From positions 3,752,501 to 3,816,500 of the forward strand of contig NZ_CP109599.1 in the NCBI RefSeq assembly GCF_036231945.1: DNA of 64,000 nt. Reading direction: 5' to 3'. The notes below the pieces were generated by a model. It did not search any database, had not been told where the DNA came from, and saw only the letters and a program-made list of their open reading frames with translations. Made by a program: the position numbers and the translations under genes. Shown here in pieces: positions 7,525 through 16,049 of the stretch. Position 1 is the first letter of the stretch. Every line of letters starts with the position of its first letter. The DNA is from Streptomyces sp. NBC_01429 (lineage in GTDB: Bacteria; Actinomycetota; Actinomycetes; Streptomycetales; Streptomycetaceae).

Positions 7525-8928
7525 TCAGGCCACCGGCTGCTGCGTCGCCTCCGGCTCGTCGGCCGGCTCTGCCGCCGCCTTGGCCGCCTCGCGGCGCGTG
7601 GCGATCGCGGAGCCCGCGAAGAGGGCCACCAGGGAGGCGACGATCAGGACGATCACCGCGGCGTGGCCCCAGCGGACCGCGCTGCCCAGGAGGAAGCCGG
7701 AGACACCGAAGTCGGCGTCGGAGAACGTGGAGTTGGCGAGGCCGACGTCACCCAGGAAGGGGAGCACCAGCAGCGGGAGGAAGGTGATCATCAGGCCGTT
7801 GGTCATGGCGCCGAGGACCGCGCCGCGCCGGCCGCCGGTCGCGTTGCCGATGACGCCGGAGGCGGCGCCCGTCATGAAGTGGGCGACGATGCCGGGGATG
7901 ATGATCGTGCCGCCGACCGCGACGAGGATGCCCATACCGATCAGACCGCCGACGAAGCTGGCGAGGAAGCCGATCAGGACCGCGTTCGGGGCGAAGGTGA
8001 AGACGATCGGGACGTCGAGGGCGGGCTTGGCGTTGGGGACGAGCTTCTCGGAGATGCCCTTGAAGGCGGGGATGATCTCGGCGAGGACGACCCGCACACC
8101 GGCCAGGATGATGAACACACCGGCGGAGAACTTACCGGCCTGCATGACCGCCCAGAGCAGGTACCACTGGCCGCCGCTGAGCTTGTCCTCCACGTAACCG
8201 GGACCGGCCACCAGCGTCACGAGCAGGTAGATGATGCCCATCGACACGGCGATCACGACCGTGGTGTCGCGCAGGAAGCCGAGGTTCTTGGGGATCTTCA
8301 GGTCCTCGGTGGACTTCTTGGTGTCACCGACGAGCTTGCCGACCAGACCACTGGTCGCGATGCCGAAGTTGCCCGTGTGGCCGAGCGCCACGTTGTCCTG
8401 CTTGGTGACCCTGCGCATCCAGGGCTGCACCAGCGCCGGGGAGATCGTGGTGATGAGGCCCTGGGCGAGCGCGCCCCAGAGGATGGCCTGCCAGGTGCTG
8501 AAGCCGTTGGCGATGAGGATCACGGCGATCATCGCGGAGAGGTAGAGCGCCACATGGCCGGACATGTAGATGAACTTGAAGCGGGTGAAGCGCGCCAGCA
8601 GGACGTTGACGACCATCCCGAAGAAGAAGATCAGCGCGGCCTGCGAACCGTAGTCCGTCAGCACCTTGCCGACGATCGCCTCGTTGTTCGGTACGACGCC
8701 CTGCACCCCGAAGGCGTGCTGGAACATGTCGCCGAACGGGGTCAGCGCGTCGGACACGACCCCCGCGCCCGCGGCCAGCACCAGGAAGCCGACGAACGCC
8801 TTGATCGTCCCCTTGAGCGTGTCGGAGAGGGACTTGCGCTGGAGTACGAGCCCCAGCAGCGCGATCAGTCCGATGATCACGGATGGCTCGCGGAAGATGT
8901 CCACGAAGGTGTTCAGAACGCTGTTCAC
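7525..8928 (-). CDS. ulaA: PTS ascorbate-type transporter subunit IIC
   Basis: The 467-residue product is a multispan membrane permease of the UlaA/SgaT type, beginning MNSVLNTFVDIFREPSVIIGL and continuing with repeated Gly-rich membrane segments and the conserved loop FGVQGVVPNNEAIVG. It forms the membrane channel that imports L-ascorbate (or a related sugar acid) while the IIB subunit phosphorylates it. GTG 8928 follows GAGAGG at good spacing. The C-terminal 25 residues are Ala/Glu-rich and variable. It is the last gene of a minus-strand PTS set, 266 bases after the IIB gene. That gap holds no gene and only weak G/C stem-loops. Confidence 0.92.
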   Translation of the reverse strand: MNSVLNTFVDIFREPSVIIGLIALLGLVLQRKSLSDTLKGTIKAFVGFLVLAAGAGVVSDALTPFGDMFQHAFGVQGVVPNNEAIVGKVLTDYGSQAALIFFFGMVVNVLLARFTRFKFIYMSGHVALYLSAMIAVILIANGFSTWQAILWGALAQGLITTISPALVQPWMRRVTKQDNVALGHTGNFGIATSGLVGKLVGDTKKSTEDLKIPKNLGFLRDTTVVIAVSMGIIYLLVTLVAGPGYVEDKLSGGQWYLLWAVMQAGKFSAGVFIILAGVRVVLAEIIPAFKGISEKLVPNAKPALDVPIVFTFAPNAVLIGFLASFVGGLIGMGILVAVGGTIIIPGIVAHFMTGAASGVIGNATGGRRGAVLGAMTNGLMITFLPLLVLPFLGDVGLANSTFSDADFGVSGFLLGSAVRWGHAAVIVLIVASLVALFAGSAIATRREAAKAAAEPADEPEATQQPVA

Positions 8929-9194
8929 GGGATACGCCTCTCTGCGGGCACGACGGCGCGAATGCGCGGGCGTGTGTCTACGGGCACGACTGCGGGCAGG
9001 ACGTCGGCGGGCAGGGGGATCCGCGGCCCCCGCCGGCGTCTCGGTCGGCCTCGCACAGCTGGTGCCGGGAGGGGCAACAGGGCTGGAGAGAGGGTCGGAC
9101 GCTGGGGCGGGTCAGGACGTTCCTTGAGGGTGGTGCGGTGTGAGGGGTGGTAATAAGCGGGGACTCGCGAGTGCTCCTCGCGCCTGGCACCGGA

Positions 9195-9476
9195 TCAGAG
9201 CGCTCCGTGCCGTACGGCGGCGGCCTTGACCGCTTCGCGCAGCTCGTCCTTGTCGATGATGCTGTTGAGGACGACGACGTCACCGAGTCCGGTCGTCGCC
9301 TCCTCCAGGTCCTTGGCGACGAAGAAGACGTCCGCGCTCTCCGGACCGGCCGAGCTGATGTCGCAGTGCTCCACCGTGACATCAGCGAGCTGAAGCTCAC
9401 GCACGATGTCCTCGATGTTCATCCGCACCATGAAACTGCTGCCGAGTCCGGTGCTGCACATGGCCAGGAACTTCAT
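9195..9476 (-). CDS. ulaB: PTS ascorbate-type subunit IIB
   Basis: A 93-residue cytosolic phosphocarrier. MKFLAMCSTGLGSS carries the IIB P-loop with Cys7, the residue that accepts phosphate from IIA and passes it to the incoming sugar. Length and fold match SgaB/UlaB proteins. The gene overlaps the IIA gene by four bases (ATGA at 9473-9476), showing tight translational coupling. Confidence 0.92.
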   Translation of the reverse strand: MKFLAMCSTGLGSSFMVRMNIEDIVRELQLADVTVEHCDISSAGPESADVFFVAKDLEEATTGLGDVVVLNSIIDKDELREAVKAAAVRHGAL

Positions 9477-9931
9477 CGGTCCTCCTCGAATCGAGTGATC
9501 AACTTGGTGACATCGGCCGCGGAGGCCGCGGCGCGCAGGGCGTCGCGGGTCTCCGTGTCCGACAGAATGCGGGCGAGTGAGGACATCGCCTGGGTGTGCG
9601 CCGCGGCGTCGACCGCCGCGAAGCAGAAGTAGAGGTCGACGGCGTGTTCCGGCTGGTCGAGCAGCGGAGCGGGGCCGTCGGTGAGCCGCAGCATCGAGAT
9701 GGCCGTACGGACGGCGCCGCTCTCGGGGCGGGCGTGGGCGAGCGCGATCCCGTAACCGAGGTCGATGTACGTACCGCCGGCCGCGATCGAGTCGATCATC
9801 GCGTCCACGTAGCCGGGGGTGATGTCACCGGCCGCGAGGAGCGGTTCGGCGACCTGGGTCACGGCCTGCCGCCAGGTCAGGCTGTCGCTGGAGAAACGTA
9901 TCTTCTCCTCGGTCAGCAGTTCGCTGAGCAT
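9473..9931 (-). CDS. ulaC: PTS ascorbate-type subunit IIA
   Basis: A 152-residue IIA phosphocarrier of the mannitol/fructose fold. The active-site His66 sits in GIALAHARPESG, the classic motif phosphorylated by HPr. ATG 9931 was chosen because GGAGA lies 6 bases upstream; a longer in-frame reading upstream is Arg/Pro-rich noise. The order gntR-ulaC-ulaB-ulaA on one strand suggests one operon. No UlaD, UlaE or UlaF homologue is adjacent, so breakdown of the imported sugar acid must be encoded elsewhere. Confidence 0.9.
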   Translation of the reverse strand: MLSELLTEEKIRFSSDSLTWRQAVTQVAEPLLAAGDITPGYVDAMIDSIAAGGTYIDLGYGIALAHARPESGAVRTAISMLRLTDGPAPLLDQPEHAVDLYFCFAAVDAAAHTQAMSSLARILSDTETRDALRAAASAADVTKLITRFEEDR

Positions 9932-10029
9932 GTGATCTCCGTACGTATGAGAAGAGTGCCGGGAGGGAGTCGAGTGGAGGGGGCGTGGGAGGGGCGAGAG
10001 AGGGAGCCGTGGGCGGACCCGTGCTCCCG

Positions 10030-10758
10030 CTACTCGGCGTCCGCGATGATGTCGAAGGACAGCTCGGCCGTCGCCGGCAGGAACTTCGACGTCCCGTGGA
10101 TCACGGGTTTTCGGTTGAGGTCGAACACCCGCGATGTCGCCAGCAGCAGGGGTGATCCGCCCTCCACCCCCAGCAGCTCCGCTTCCCGCCGGTCGCACTC
10201 GTGCAGCCCGACGACGATCTCGTTCCGCGCGAGCAGCACATCGTGGTGCGCCCGCAGGTAGGCGTAGAGGGAGGTGGAGGAGAAGTCCGCGGTCAGGACG
10301 TCCTCGAACCGCTCCTCCTCCACGTACGACTCGGCGAGGTGGTGCACCGCGCCGTTCACCCGGCGCAGCCGCTCCAGCCGTATGACGGAGGCGGCCGGGC
10401 TGATGTCGAGCGCGGCGCCGAGCCGCGCGCCCGCCCGCATCCGCTTCTGGGTGAGCACCTCGGAGGTGACGCTGTGCCCCTGCCGGCTCATCTGGGTGAA
10501 GAAGCCGGTGACCTCGCTGACGAACCGCTCACGGTGCTTCAGCGCGTAGCGGGGCCGGGTGACGAAGGTGCCGCGGCCGTGCTCGCGGATGAGGTGGCCG
10601 TCATTGACCAGCTCCTCCACCGCGCGGCGCAGTGTGATGCGGCTCACTGCGTATTCCTCGCAGAGCGCCGCCTCCGGAGGGAGTTGTCCGCCCACGGGAA
10701 GACCGCTCACCCGGCGCAGCAGATGGTCGCGCACCTTGGCGTACTTGTGCTCGGCCAT
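10030..10758 (-). CDS. GntR/HutC-family transcriptional regulator (UTRA domain)
   Basis: The 242-residue protein has an N-terminal winged helix (YAKVRDHLLRRV..LPPEAALCEEYAVSRITLRRAVEELVNDGHL) and a C-terminal UTRA ligand domain (SPAASVIRLERLRRVNGAVHHLAESYV). ATG 10758 follows GAGGAG; an in-frame ATG five codons earlier lacks a ribosome site. It stands directly upstream of the PTS genes on the same strand and divergent from transketolase, so it probably senses a sugar phosphate and represses both sides. Two identical-pattern palindromes in the shared promoter region are its likely sites. Confidence 0.9.
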   Translation of the reverse strand: MAEHKYAKVRDHLLRRVSGLPVGGQLPPEAALCEEYAVSRITLRRAVEELVNDGHLIREHGRGTFVTRPRYALKHRERFVSEVTGFFTQMSRQGHSVTSEVLTQKRMRAGARLGAALDISPAASVIRLERLRRVNGAVHHLAESYVEEERFEDVLTADFSSTSLYAYLRAHHDVLLARNEIVVGLHECDRREAELLGVEGGSPLLLATSRVFDLNRKPVIHGTSKFLPATAELSFDIIADAE

Positions 10759-10795
10759 CCGTGGTCTCCTCATCGAGTCCTTGCGTCATCAAGAC

Positions 10796-10806
10796 GTCAT
10801 AATGAC
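10796..10806. promoter_or_regulatory. Operator candidate 1, GTCATAATGAC
   Basis: An 11-base palindrome (GTCAT, one base, ATGAC) 38 bases upstream of the gntR start codon. The same pattern recurs at 10906-10916. Confidence 0.6.
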
Positions 10807-10905
10807 CAGAACCCCAGAAGACGTCAATAGGCAATTTCCGCGTAACACTCCGGACGCCTCAACTGGCCCGGATCGGGTTTTCGGTGATGGGTTACGTTGT
10901 CCAAA

Positions 10906-10916
10906 GTCATCATGAC
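10906..10916. promoter_or_regulatory. Operator candidate 2, GTCATCATGAC
   Basis: The second copy of the GTCATnATGAC palindrome, 41 bases before the transketolase start. It overlaps the first of two 11-base direct repeats GACGACATGAT (10914-10924 and 10931-10941); the second ends just before the ribosome site. Confidence 0.6.
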
Positions 10917-10956
10917 GACATGATCTCTAAGACGACATGATCCCCAAGGAGCTGCC

Positions 10957-13125
10957 GTGACCGCCGCCATACCGACACAGCCGCCGTCGCAGTCGCCGTC
11001 CTCGTCCTCGTCCTCTTCGAGTTCGAGCGACCGGTCCGTGCTGGGCGCGGCCGACCACCGCGCCATCGCCGTGGCCCGCGCGCTCGCGATGGACGCCGTC
11101 GAGTCGGCGGGCTCCGGTCACCCCGGTACGGCGCTGGCACTCGCGCCCGTCGCGCATCTGCTGTTCCAGCGGCACATCCGGCACGACCCGGCGGACGCGG
11201 CGTGGGAGGGGCGCGACCGGTTCGTCCTCTCCTGCGGGCACGCGAGCATCCTCCAGTACACGCAGCTCCACCTCACCGGGTACGGGCTGGAGGTGGACGA
11301 CCTGCGCCGCTTCCGGCAGCTCGGCTCCCTGACGCCGGGTCACCCCGAACTCGGCCACACCACCGGCGTCGAGATGACGACCGGGCCGCTCGGCCAGGGC
11401 GTCGCCACCGCCGTCGGCATGGCCATGGCGCTCAAGCGGGACGAGGGGCGGTTCACGGGCGGCGGTGTCACGAACGGCGGTGACGTCACGGACGGCGGCG
11501 ACAACGCGACCACCGGCATCCCCGCCCGCACCGTCTGGGTCGTCTGCTCCGACGGCGACCTCCAGGAAGGCATCTCCTACGAGGCCGGAGCGCTGGCCGG
11601 GCGGCACCGCCTGGACAACCTCGTCGTCGTCTGGGACGACAACAGCATCCAGATCGAGGGCTCCACCGATCTGACGACGCGTGAGGACACGGCCGCGCGC
11701 TTCACCGCGCAGGGCTGGTTCGTGCAGACCGTGGGTCTGGGCGCCGACGGCGACATCGACACCGACGCCCTCGACGGCGCGCTGTCCACCGCCCGCGCGC
11801 ACGAGGGCCGGCCCAGCCTGATCGTGCTGAAGTCGCAGATCGCCTGGCCCGCGCCGAACGCCGTCAACACGCCCGCCTCGCACGGCGCGCCGCTGGGCGC
11901 GGCCGAAGTCGCCGCCACCAAGGCGCTGTTGGGCGTGCCGGACGAGCCGTTCACCGTACCGGCCGATGTCCTGGAGCACACGCGTCGCGCGCTGGGCCGG
12001 GGCGCCGAACTGCACCGGGCCTGGGACAAGGCGCTGGCCGAGTGGACCGCCGCCCACCCCGGGCGCGCCGCCGCGCGGGAGCGGGCGATCCGCCCGGTCG
12101 ACGCGGCCGAGGCCGCCGACGCGCTGCCGGTCTTCGAGCCGGGCGCCGGGATCGCGCCGCGCGACGCGTCGGGCCAGGTCATCCAGGCGCTGGCCGAGCG
12201 GCTGCCGCGACTGTGGGGCGGCAGCGCCGACCTGGGCGACTCCAACCGTACGACGATCAAGGCGGGCGGCTCCTTCCTCCCGGCGGACGAGGCGGGGCTC
12301 GCTGGCCGCAACATCCACTGGGGTGTTCGGGAGCACGCGATGGCCGCCGCGCTGAACGGCATCGCCATCGTCGGCTACGACTCCCCCTTCGCCGGTACGT
12401 TCCTCGTCTTCAGCGACTACGAGCGTCCTTCGCTGCGGCTCGCGTCCCTGATGGGGCTGCCCGTCGTGCACGTCTGGTCGCACGACTCGGTGGCGCTCGG
12501 CGCCGACGGCCCGACCCACCAGCCGGTCGAACACCTCGCTTCGCTGCGCGCGATGCCGGGGCTGTCGGTGGTCCGCCCGGCCGACGCGGCCGAGACCGCC
12601 GCCGCCTGGCTGAGCGCGCTGGCCCGGCCGGGCGCGGGCCGTCCCGGGCCGGTCGGGCTGGTGCTGGCGCGCCAGGCGCTGCCGGTGCTGCCGACCCCGA
12701 CCGAGGCCGTACGCGAGGGTGTGGCGCGCGGGGCATACGTGGTGGCCGGGGCCGGTGAGACGGCCGATGTCGTCCTGCTGGCCAGCGGCAGCGAGGTGGC
12801 GCTCGCGCTGGCCGGGCGCACGGCGCTCGCCGAGCGCGGGATCGCGGCGCGGGTCGTCTCCGTACCGTGCAAGGACTGGTTCGCCGAGCAGGACGCGGCG
12901 TACCGCGACGCGGTGCTGCCGCCGTCCGTCCGCGCCCGCGTGGTGGTCGAGGCGGCGTCCGTCTTCGGCTGGCACGACCTGATCGGTGACGCGGGCCGCG
13001 CCGTGACGATCGACGGCTTCGGTCTCTCGGCCTCGGCGTCCGACGCGCTGACGGCCATGGGCATGACCCGGGACGCGGTGGTCGCGGCGGCGCTGGAGTC
13101 GGTCGACGCCGCCGGATCCCGGTGA
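10957..13125 (+). CDS. tkt: Transketolase
   Basis: A 722-residue full-length transketolase. The thiamine diphosphate domain shows AGSGHPGTALALAP, GPLGQGVATAVGMAMA and the cofactor motif CSDGDLQEGISYEAGAL with WDDNSIQIEG; the pyrimidine domain has NIHWGVREHAMAAALNG. The enzyme moves two-carbon units between pentose and other sugar phosphates in the cytosol. GTG 10957 follows AAGGAG. A Ser-rich N-terminus (residues 8-24) and a Gly/Asn/Asp-rich insert (about 168-190) are unusual. This appears to be a second, regulated copy: it is divergent from the GntR/PTS genes and shares their operator region, and D-xylulose 5-phosphate links ascorbate breakdown to transketolase. Confidence 0.93.
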   Translation: MTAAIPTQPPSQSPSSSSSSSSSSDRSVLGAADHRAIAVARALAMDAVESAGSGHPGTALALAPVAHLLFQRHIRHDPADAAWEGRDRFVLSCGHASILQYTQLHLTGYGLEVDDLRRFRQLGSLTPGHPELGHTTGVEMTTGPLGQGVATAVGMAMALKRDEGRFTGGGVTNGGDVTDGGDNATTGIPARTVWVVCSDGDLQEGISYEAGALAGRHRLDNLVVVWDDNSIQIEGSTDLTTREDTAARFTAQGWFVQTVGLGADGDIDTDALDGALSTARAHEGRPSLIVLKSQIAWPAPNAVNTPASHGAPLGAAEVAATKALLGVPDEPFTVPADVLEHTRRALGRGAELHRAWDKALAEWTAAHPGRAAARERAIRPVDAAEAADALPVFEPGAGIAPRDASGQVIQALAERLPRLWGGSADLGDSNRTTIKAGGSFLPADEAGLAGRNIHWGVREHAMAAALNGIAIVGYDSPFAGTFLVFSDYERPSLRLASLMGLPVVHVWSHDSVALGADGPTHQPVEHLASLRAMPGLSVVRPADAAETAAAWLSALARPGAGRPGPVGLVLARQALPVLPTPTEAVREGVARGAYVVAGAGETADVVLLASGSEVALALAGRTALAERGIAARVVSVPCKDWFAEQDAAYRDAVLPPSVRARVVVEAASVFGWHDLIGDAGRAVTIDGFGLSASASDALTAMGMTRDAVVAAALESVDAAGSR

Positions 13126-13799
13126 GCACTTCCGTGGACGGGAGCGTGGATCTCGTCGTCTTCGACTGCGACGGCGTGCTGGTCGACACCGAACGGATCG
13201 GCCCCGCCGTCGTCGCCGAGATGGCCACCGAGGCGGGCTGGCCGCTGACGGCGGACGAGGTGCGGGAACGGTTCCTCGGCCGCCCCGAGTCGTACCTCCA
13301 TACGGAGATAAGGGCCCACGCCACGGCCCCGGTCGGCCCCGACTGGCTCGACGCCTACCGGGTCCGCGTGCGCGACGCGTTCACCGCCCGTCCCCACACC
13401 ATGCCCGGGGTACGGGAACTGCTGGACGCGCTCGACGGCGGCGGCGTCCCCTACTGCGTCGCCTCCAGTGGAGGGCACGAACGGATCGAGCACTCCCTGA
13501 CCGTCACCGGCCTCTGGGCACGCTTCGCCGGCCGCGTCTTCAGCGCCGACGACGTCGAACACGGCAAACCCGCCCCGGACCTCTTCCTGCACGCCGCCCG
13601 CACCCTGGGCGTCCCCGCGGACCGCTGCCTCGTCATCGAGGACAGCCCCGCCGGGGTCGCCGCCGCGCTCGCGGCGGGCATGCCGGTCATCGGCTACGCG
13701 GGCGGCCCCACCCCACGGACGGCCCTGGCCGACGCCGGTCAGGGCGTGATCGAGGACTTCGCCGAACTCCACGCCCGGCTCGGTCTTCCGCCGTCCTGA
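13122..13799 (+). CDS. HAD-family sugar phosphatase/phosphoglucomutase-like hydrolase
   Basis: The 225-residue product begins with motif I FDCDGVLVDTE (nucleophile and acid Asp), has motif II in ASSGG, motif III Lys in EHGKPAPDLFLHAA and motif IV IEDSPAGVAAALAAG. This is the subfamily IA layout of beta-phosphoglucomutase-like and sugar-phosphate phosphatases. The GTG start overlaps the transketolase stop by four bases (GTGA), so the two are translated together. It probably removes phosphate from a pathway intermediate or a stalled sugar phosphate. The exact substrate cannot be told. Confidence 0.9.
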   Translation: MSTSVDGSVDLVVFDCDGVLVDTERIGPAVVAEMATEAGWPLTADEVRERFLGRPESYLHTEIRAHATAPVGPDWLDAYRVRVRDAFTARPHTMPGVRELLDALDGGGVPYCVASSGGHERIEHSLTVTGLWARFAGRVFSADDVEHGKPAPDLFLHAARTLGVPADRCLVIEDSPAGVAAALAAGMPVIGYAGGPTPRTALADAGQGVIEDFAELHARLGLPPS

Positions 13800-14118
13800 C
13801 GCGGGTTCACGCTCCCGGTTCACACCCCCGGTTCACACCTCCGGTTCACGACTCCGGTTCACGACTCCGGTTCACGACTCCGGTTCACGACTCCCCCGAG
13901 TCGGCCGTACGCGGGGAGCGGAACCGGCCATGGAGCGGCCCATGGGACGCCGTTTGCCCCCGAGGTGTCGCACTCCTCAGCGGCATCGGCGCACCATGGG
14001 GGGCAGGCGTCATCCCCGATCCGTCATCGGGCACCGAGGCAGCGGCCGTCGGGCACCGGCAGTCCGTTTGACAAGATCGGTTCAAGAGAAACCGTTCATC
14101 AAAGGACCGGGGGCAGGC
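13800..14118. other. Intergenic region upstream of the PucR-like regulator gene
   Basis: The 319 bases hold a 13-bp tandem repeat (listed separately) and a good -35-like TTGACA at 14068-14073 upstream of the regulator, without a convincing -10 at standard spacing. No gene is seen. Confidence 0.5.
13804..13894. repeat. Seven tandem 13-bp repeats
   Basis: Seven units of GGTTCACGACTCC type run without a gap; the last four are identical and the first three differ at a few positions. They sit directly after the HAD gene stop and before the PucR-like gene. The period of 13 is not a multiple of a DNA turn. Role unknown. Confidence 0.9.
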
Positions 14119-15255
14119 GTGACAGTCGAAACCGGCGGCAACGGCGGGAGCGGCGCGGGTGACCCGGGTGGCGCGACCGGCGGAAGCGGGCAGGGCGGGC
14201 CGGGCGGACGAGGGGTTCCCGAGGACTTCCTGGAGGGGTACGCCCCGATCCTCATGGCGGCCTCGCTGACCGGCCGCAGGCTCACGCGCGCCGAGCTGCT
14301 CTCCCGGCGGGCGCTGGGCGAGCAGGCCGCCGAGGCCGGTTTCCAGCTGCGGGCGCTGGTCGGCGCGCACCTCGCCGCCGCCCGCGTCCACTGGCCCGAC
14401 ACCGGGTCGCCCGAGAGCGTGCTCGCCGCCGTCGAGCAGGCGGTCGACGCGTTCGCCGAGGGGTACGAACGGGCGCAGCGGCTGGCCGTACGGCAGGAGA
14501 CGGCGGCGCGCCGCGAGTTCATCGACGACCTGCTGTACGGGCGCAGCGACCTGGGCCGGCTGGCGGAGCGCGCCGAACGGTTCGGGCTGCGCCTCTCGTA
14601 CGAGCACGCCGTGGCGGTCGCCGAGGGGTTCGTCGCGTACGACGAGGAGGACGCCGTACCGCGCGCCGTGGAGCAGGCGCTGCTCGGCCGGTTCGGTGAC
14701 CGCAGTGTGCTGCTGACCACCAAGGCGGGCCGGATGGTGTGCATAGCCCCCGGCGACCAGGGAGAGATGCTCACCTACTTCGCCAAGCAGGCGTTCGCGG
14801 CCACGGACGGCGGCCGGGTCGCGGTCGGCCGCCCGCAGCCGGGGGTGGGCGGGGTGGTGCAGTCGTACGAGGAGGCGCTGAACGTCCTTGACCTGGCCGA
14901 GCGGCTCGGCATGGACGAACCCCTCCTGCGCGCGGCCGATCTGCTGGTCTATCCGGTGCTGACCAGGGACCGGCACGCCATGACCGAGCTGGTCGTGGGG
15001 ACGCTCGGCCCGCTGGAGGCGGCGCGGGGCGGGGCCCAGCCGCTGATCGACACGCTCACGACCTATTTCGACGCGGGGTGTGTGGCGGCGGAGGCGGCGC
15101 GGCGGCTGTCACTGAGCGTACGGGCCCTGACGTACCGCCTGGAGAGGATCCACAGGCTCACCGGCGCCGACCCGGCCGATCCCACGCATCGCTACACCTT
15201 GCAGACGGCCGTGATCGGGGCCAGGCTGATGGGCTGGCCGGAAACGTCGCCCTGA
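14119..15255 (+). CDS. PucR/CdaR-like helix-turn-helix regulator
   Basis: The 378-residue protein ends with the PucR C-terminal helix-turn-helix: LIDTLTTYFDAGCVAAEAARRLSLSVRALTYRLERIHRLTG, where a C-terminal HTH_30 recognises DNA. The middle holds a GGDEF-like/CdaR domain (YEHAVAVAEGF, GRVAVGRPQPGVGGVVQSYEEA). The N-terminus from GTG 14119 is a Gly-rich low-complexity stretch of about 35 residues. The start is inferred from a purine-rich site upstream; a later start near residue 34 is possible. No obvious target operon is adjacent. Confidence 0.85.
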   Translation: MTVETGGNGGSGAGDPGGATGGSGQGGPGGRGVPEDFLEGYAPILMAASLTGRRLTRAELLSRRALGEQAAEAGFQLRALVGAHLAAARVHWPDTGSPESVLAAVEQAVDAFAEGYERAQRLAVRQETAARREFIDDLLYGRSDLGRLAERAERFGLRLSYEHAVAVAEGFVAYDEEDAVPRAVEQALLGRFGDRSVLLTTKAGRMVCIAPGDQGEMLTYFAKQAFAATDGGRVAVGRPQPGVGGVVQSYEEALNVLDLAERLGMDEPLLRAADLLVYPVLTRDRHAMTELVVGTLGPLEAARGGAQPLIDTLTTYFDAGCVAAEAARRLSLSVRALTYRLERIHRLTGADPADPTHRYTLQTAVIGARLMGWPETSP

Positions 15256-15337
15256 CCCCTGCGTCGCCCGGTTCTCGCCCCGGCCTCGGCCCGGTCCCGC
15301 TCCGGTCGGTACCACTCGGCATCAAGAACGCGTTAAG

Positions 15338-15356
15338 ACTGCCGGAATACGGCAGT
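15338..15356. promoter_or_regulatory. Inverted repeat upstream of nfeD
   Basis: Perfect 7-base arms ACTGCCG and CGGCAGT flank GAATA. The site is 74 bases before the nfeD start and may be an operator for the nfeD-flotillin pair. Confidence 0.4.
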
Positions 15357-15429
15357 GCCGAATGTCAGTGCGGGATGCGACTATGGAGTCCTGACCGAGG
15401 AAACTGCGGCAGAGGGGGAGGTGGATCCG

Positions 15430-15945
15430 ATGACCTTGTTTCTGGGAATCGGCATCGCGGGGATTGTTCTGCTCGTCCTGTCACTGATTTTCGACGGGGT
15501 GCTCGAAGGGCTCTTCGACGGAGTCGGCGTGCTGGACGGACTCTTCGACGGCCTTCTGTCGCTGCCGGTGATCGCCGGCTTCGTATCGATGCTCGGCTTC
15601 GGCGGCGCGATAGTCCTCGGCACCACGAATCTCGGTACCGTACCGGCCACCGCCGCGGGGGTGGCGGCAGGTGTCGGTGCCGGGTGGCTGACCTGGAAGT
15701 TCAGCAAAGCACTCATGCGTGACCAGACGTCCGTCACACCGAGCGGCAGCCACCTGGTGGGCAGCTCGGGGACGGTGGTCACGGCGATTCCGGCCACGGG
15801 ATACGGAGAGGTGCTGCTGCGGCTCGGCGGTCAGCCGATGAAGTTCTCCGCGAAGAGCGCACAGCCGGTGGCGTACGGCACGGAGGTCTGGGTCGAGGAG
15901 ACCCTGTCGGCCAGTTCCGTCTCGGTACGCCCTGTCGAACGCTGA
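15430..15945 (+). CDS. NfeD-like membrane protein
   Basis: The 171-residue product has membrane segments at about 2-24 and 42-90, then a small beta-rich domain (SGSHLVGSSGTVVTAIPATGYGEVLL.. GTEVWVEE), the OB-fold of NfeD proteins. ATG 15430 follows GGAGG at 8 bases. NfeD proteins pair with flotillin/stomatin scaffolds in membrane microdomains, and the next gene is a flotillin, which supports the call. Two similar IFDGVLEGLFDGV / LDGLFDGLL stretches near residue 20-40 suggest an amphipathic duplication between the helices. Confidence 0.8.
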   Translation: MTLFLGIGIAGIVLLVLSLIFDGVLEGLFDGVGVLDGLFDGLLSLPVIAGFVSMLGFGGAIVLGTTNLGTVPATAAGVAAGVGAGWLTWKFSKALMRDQTSVTPSGSHLVGSSGTVVTAIPATGYGEVLLRLGGQPMKFSAKSAQPVAYGTEVWVEETLSASSVSVRPVER

Positions 15946-15985
15946 CCGGAGCACCCACGAGCGCACGCACGCTCGGCCCGCATGT

Positions 15986-16005
15986 CGCGCGGGAGGTCCC
16001 GCGCG
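15986..16005. terminator. Hairpin between nfeD and flotillin genes
   Basis: Perfect 9-base arms (CGCGCGGGA and its complement) with a two-base centre lie in the 104-base gap. It may lower or partly stop readthrough, or protect the transcript. Confidence 0.4.
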
Positions 16006-16049
16006 CACCGTTCACAACTGCCGTCCCGCGGGAGGCAAGGGAGAGATAC

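Noticed and set aside
7180..9153. 657-codon plus-strand open frame over the PTS IIC gene
   Set aside because: Asp/Glu/His-rich antisense of a membrane protein gene; the minus strand has clear UlaA motifs and a ribosome site.
10927..12975. Minus-strand open frame over transketolase
   Set aside because: Arg/Gly-rich antisense of a fully recognised enzyme.
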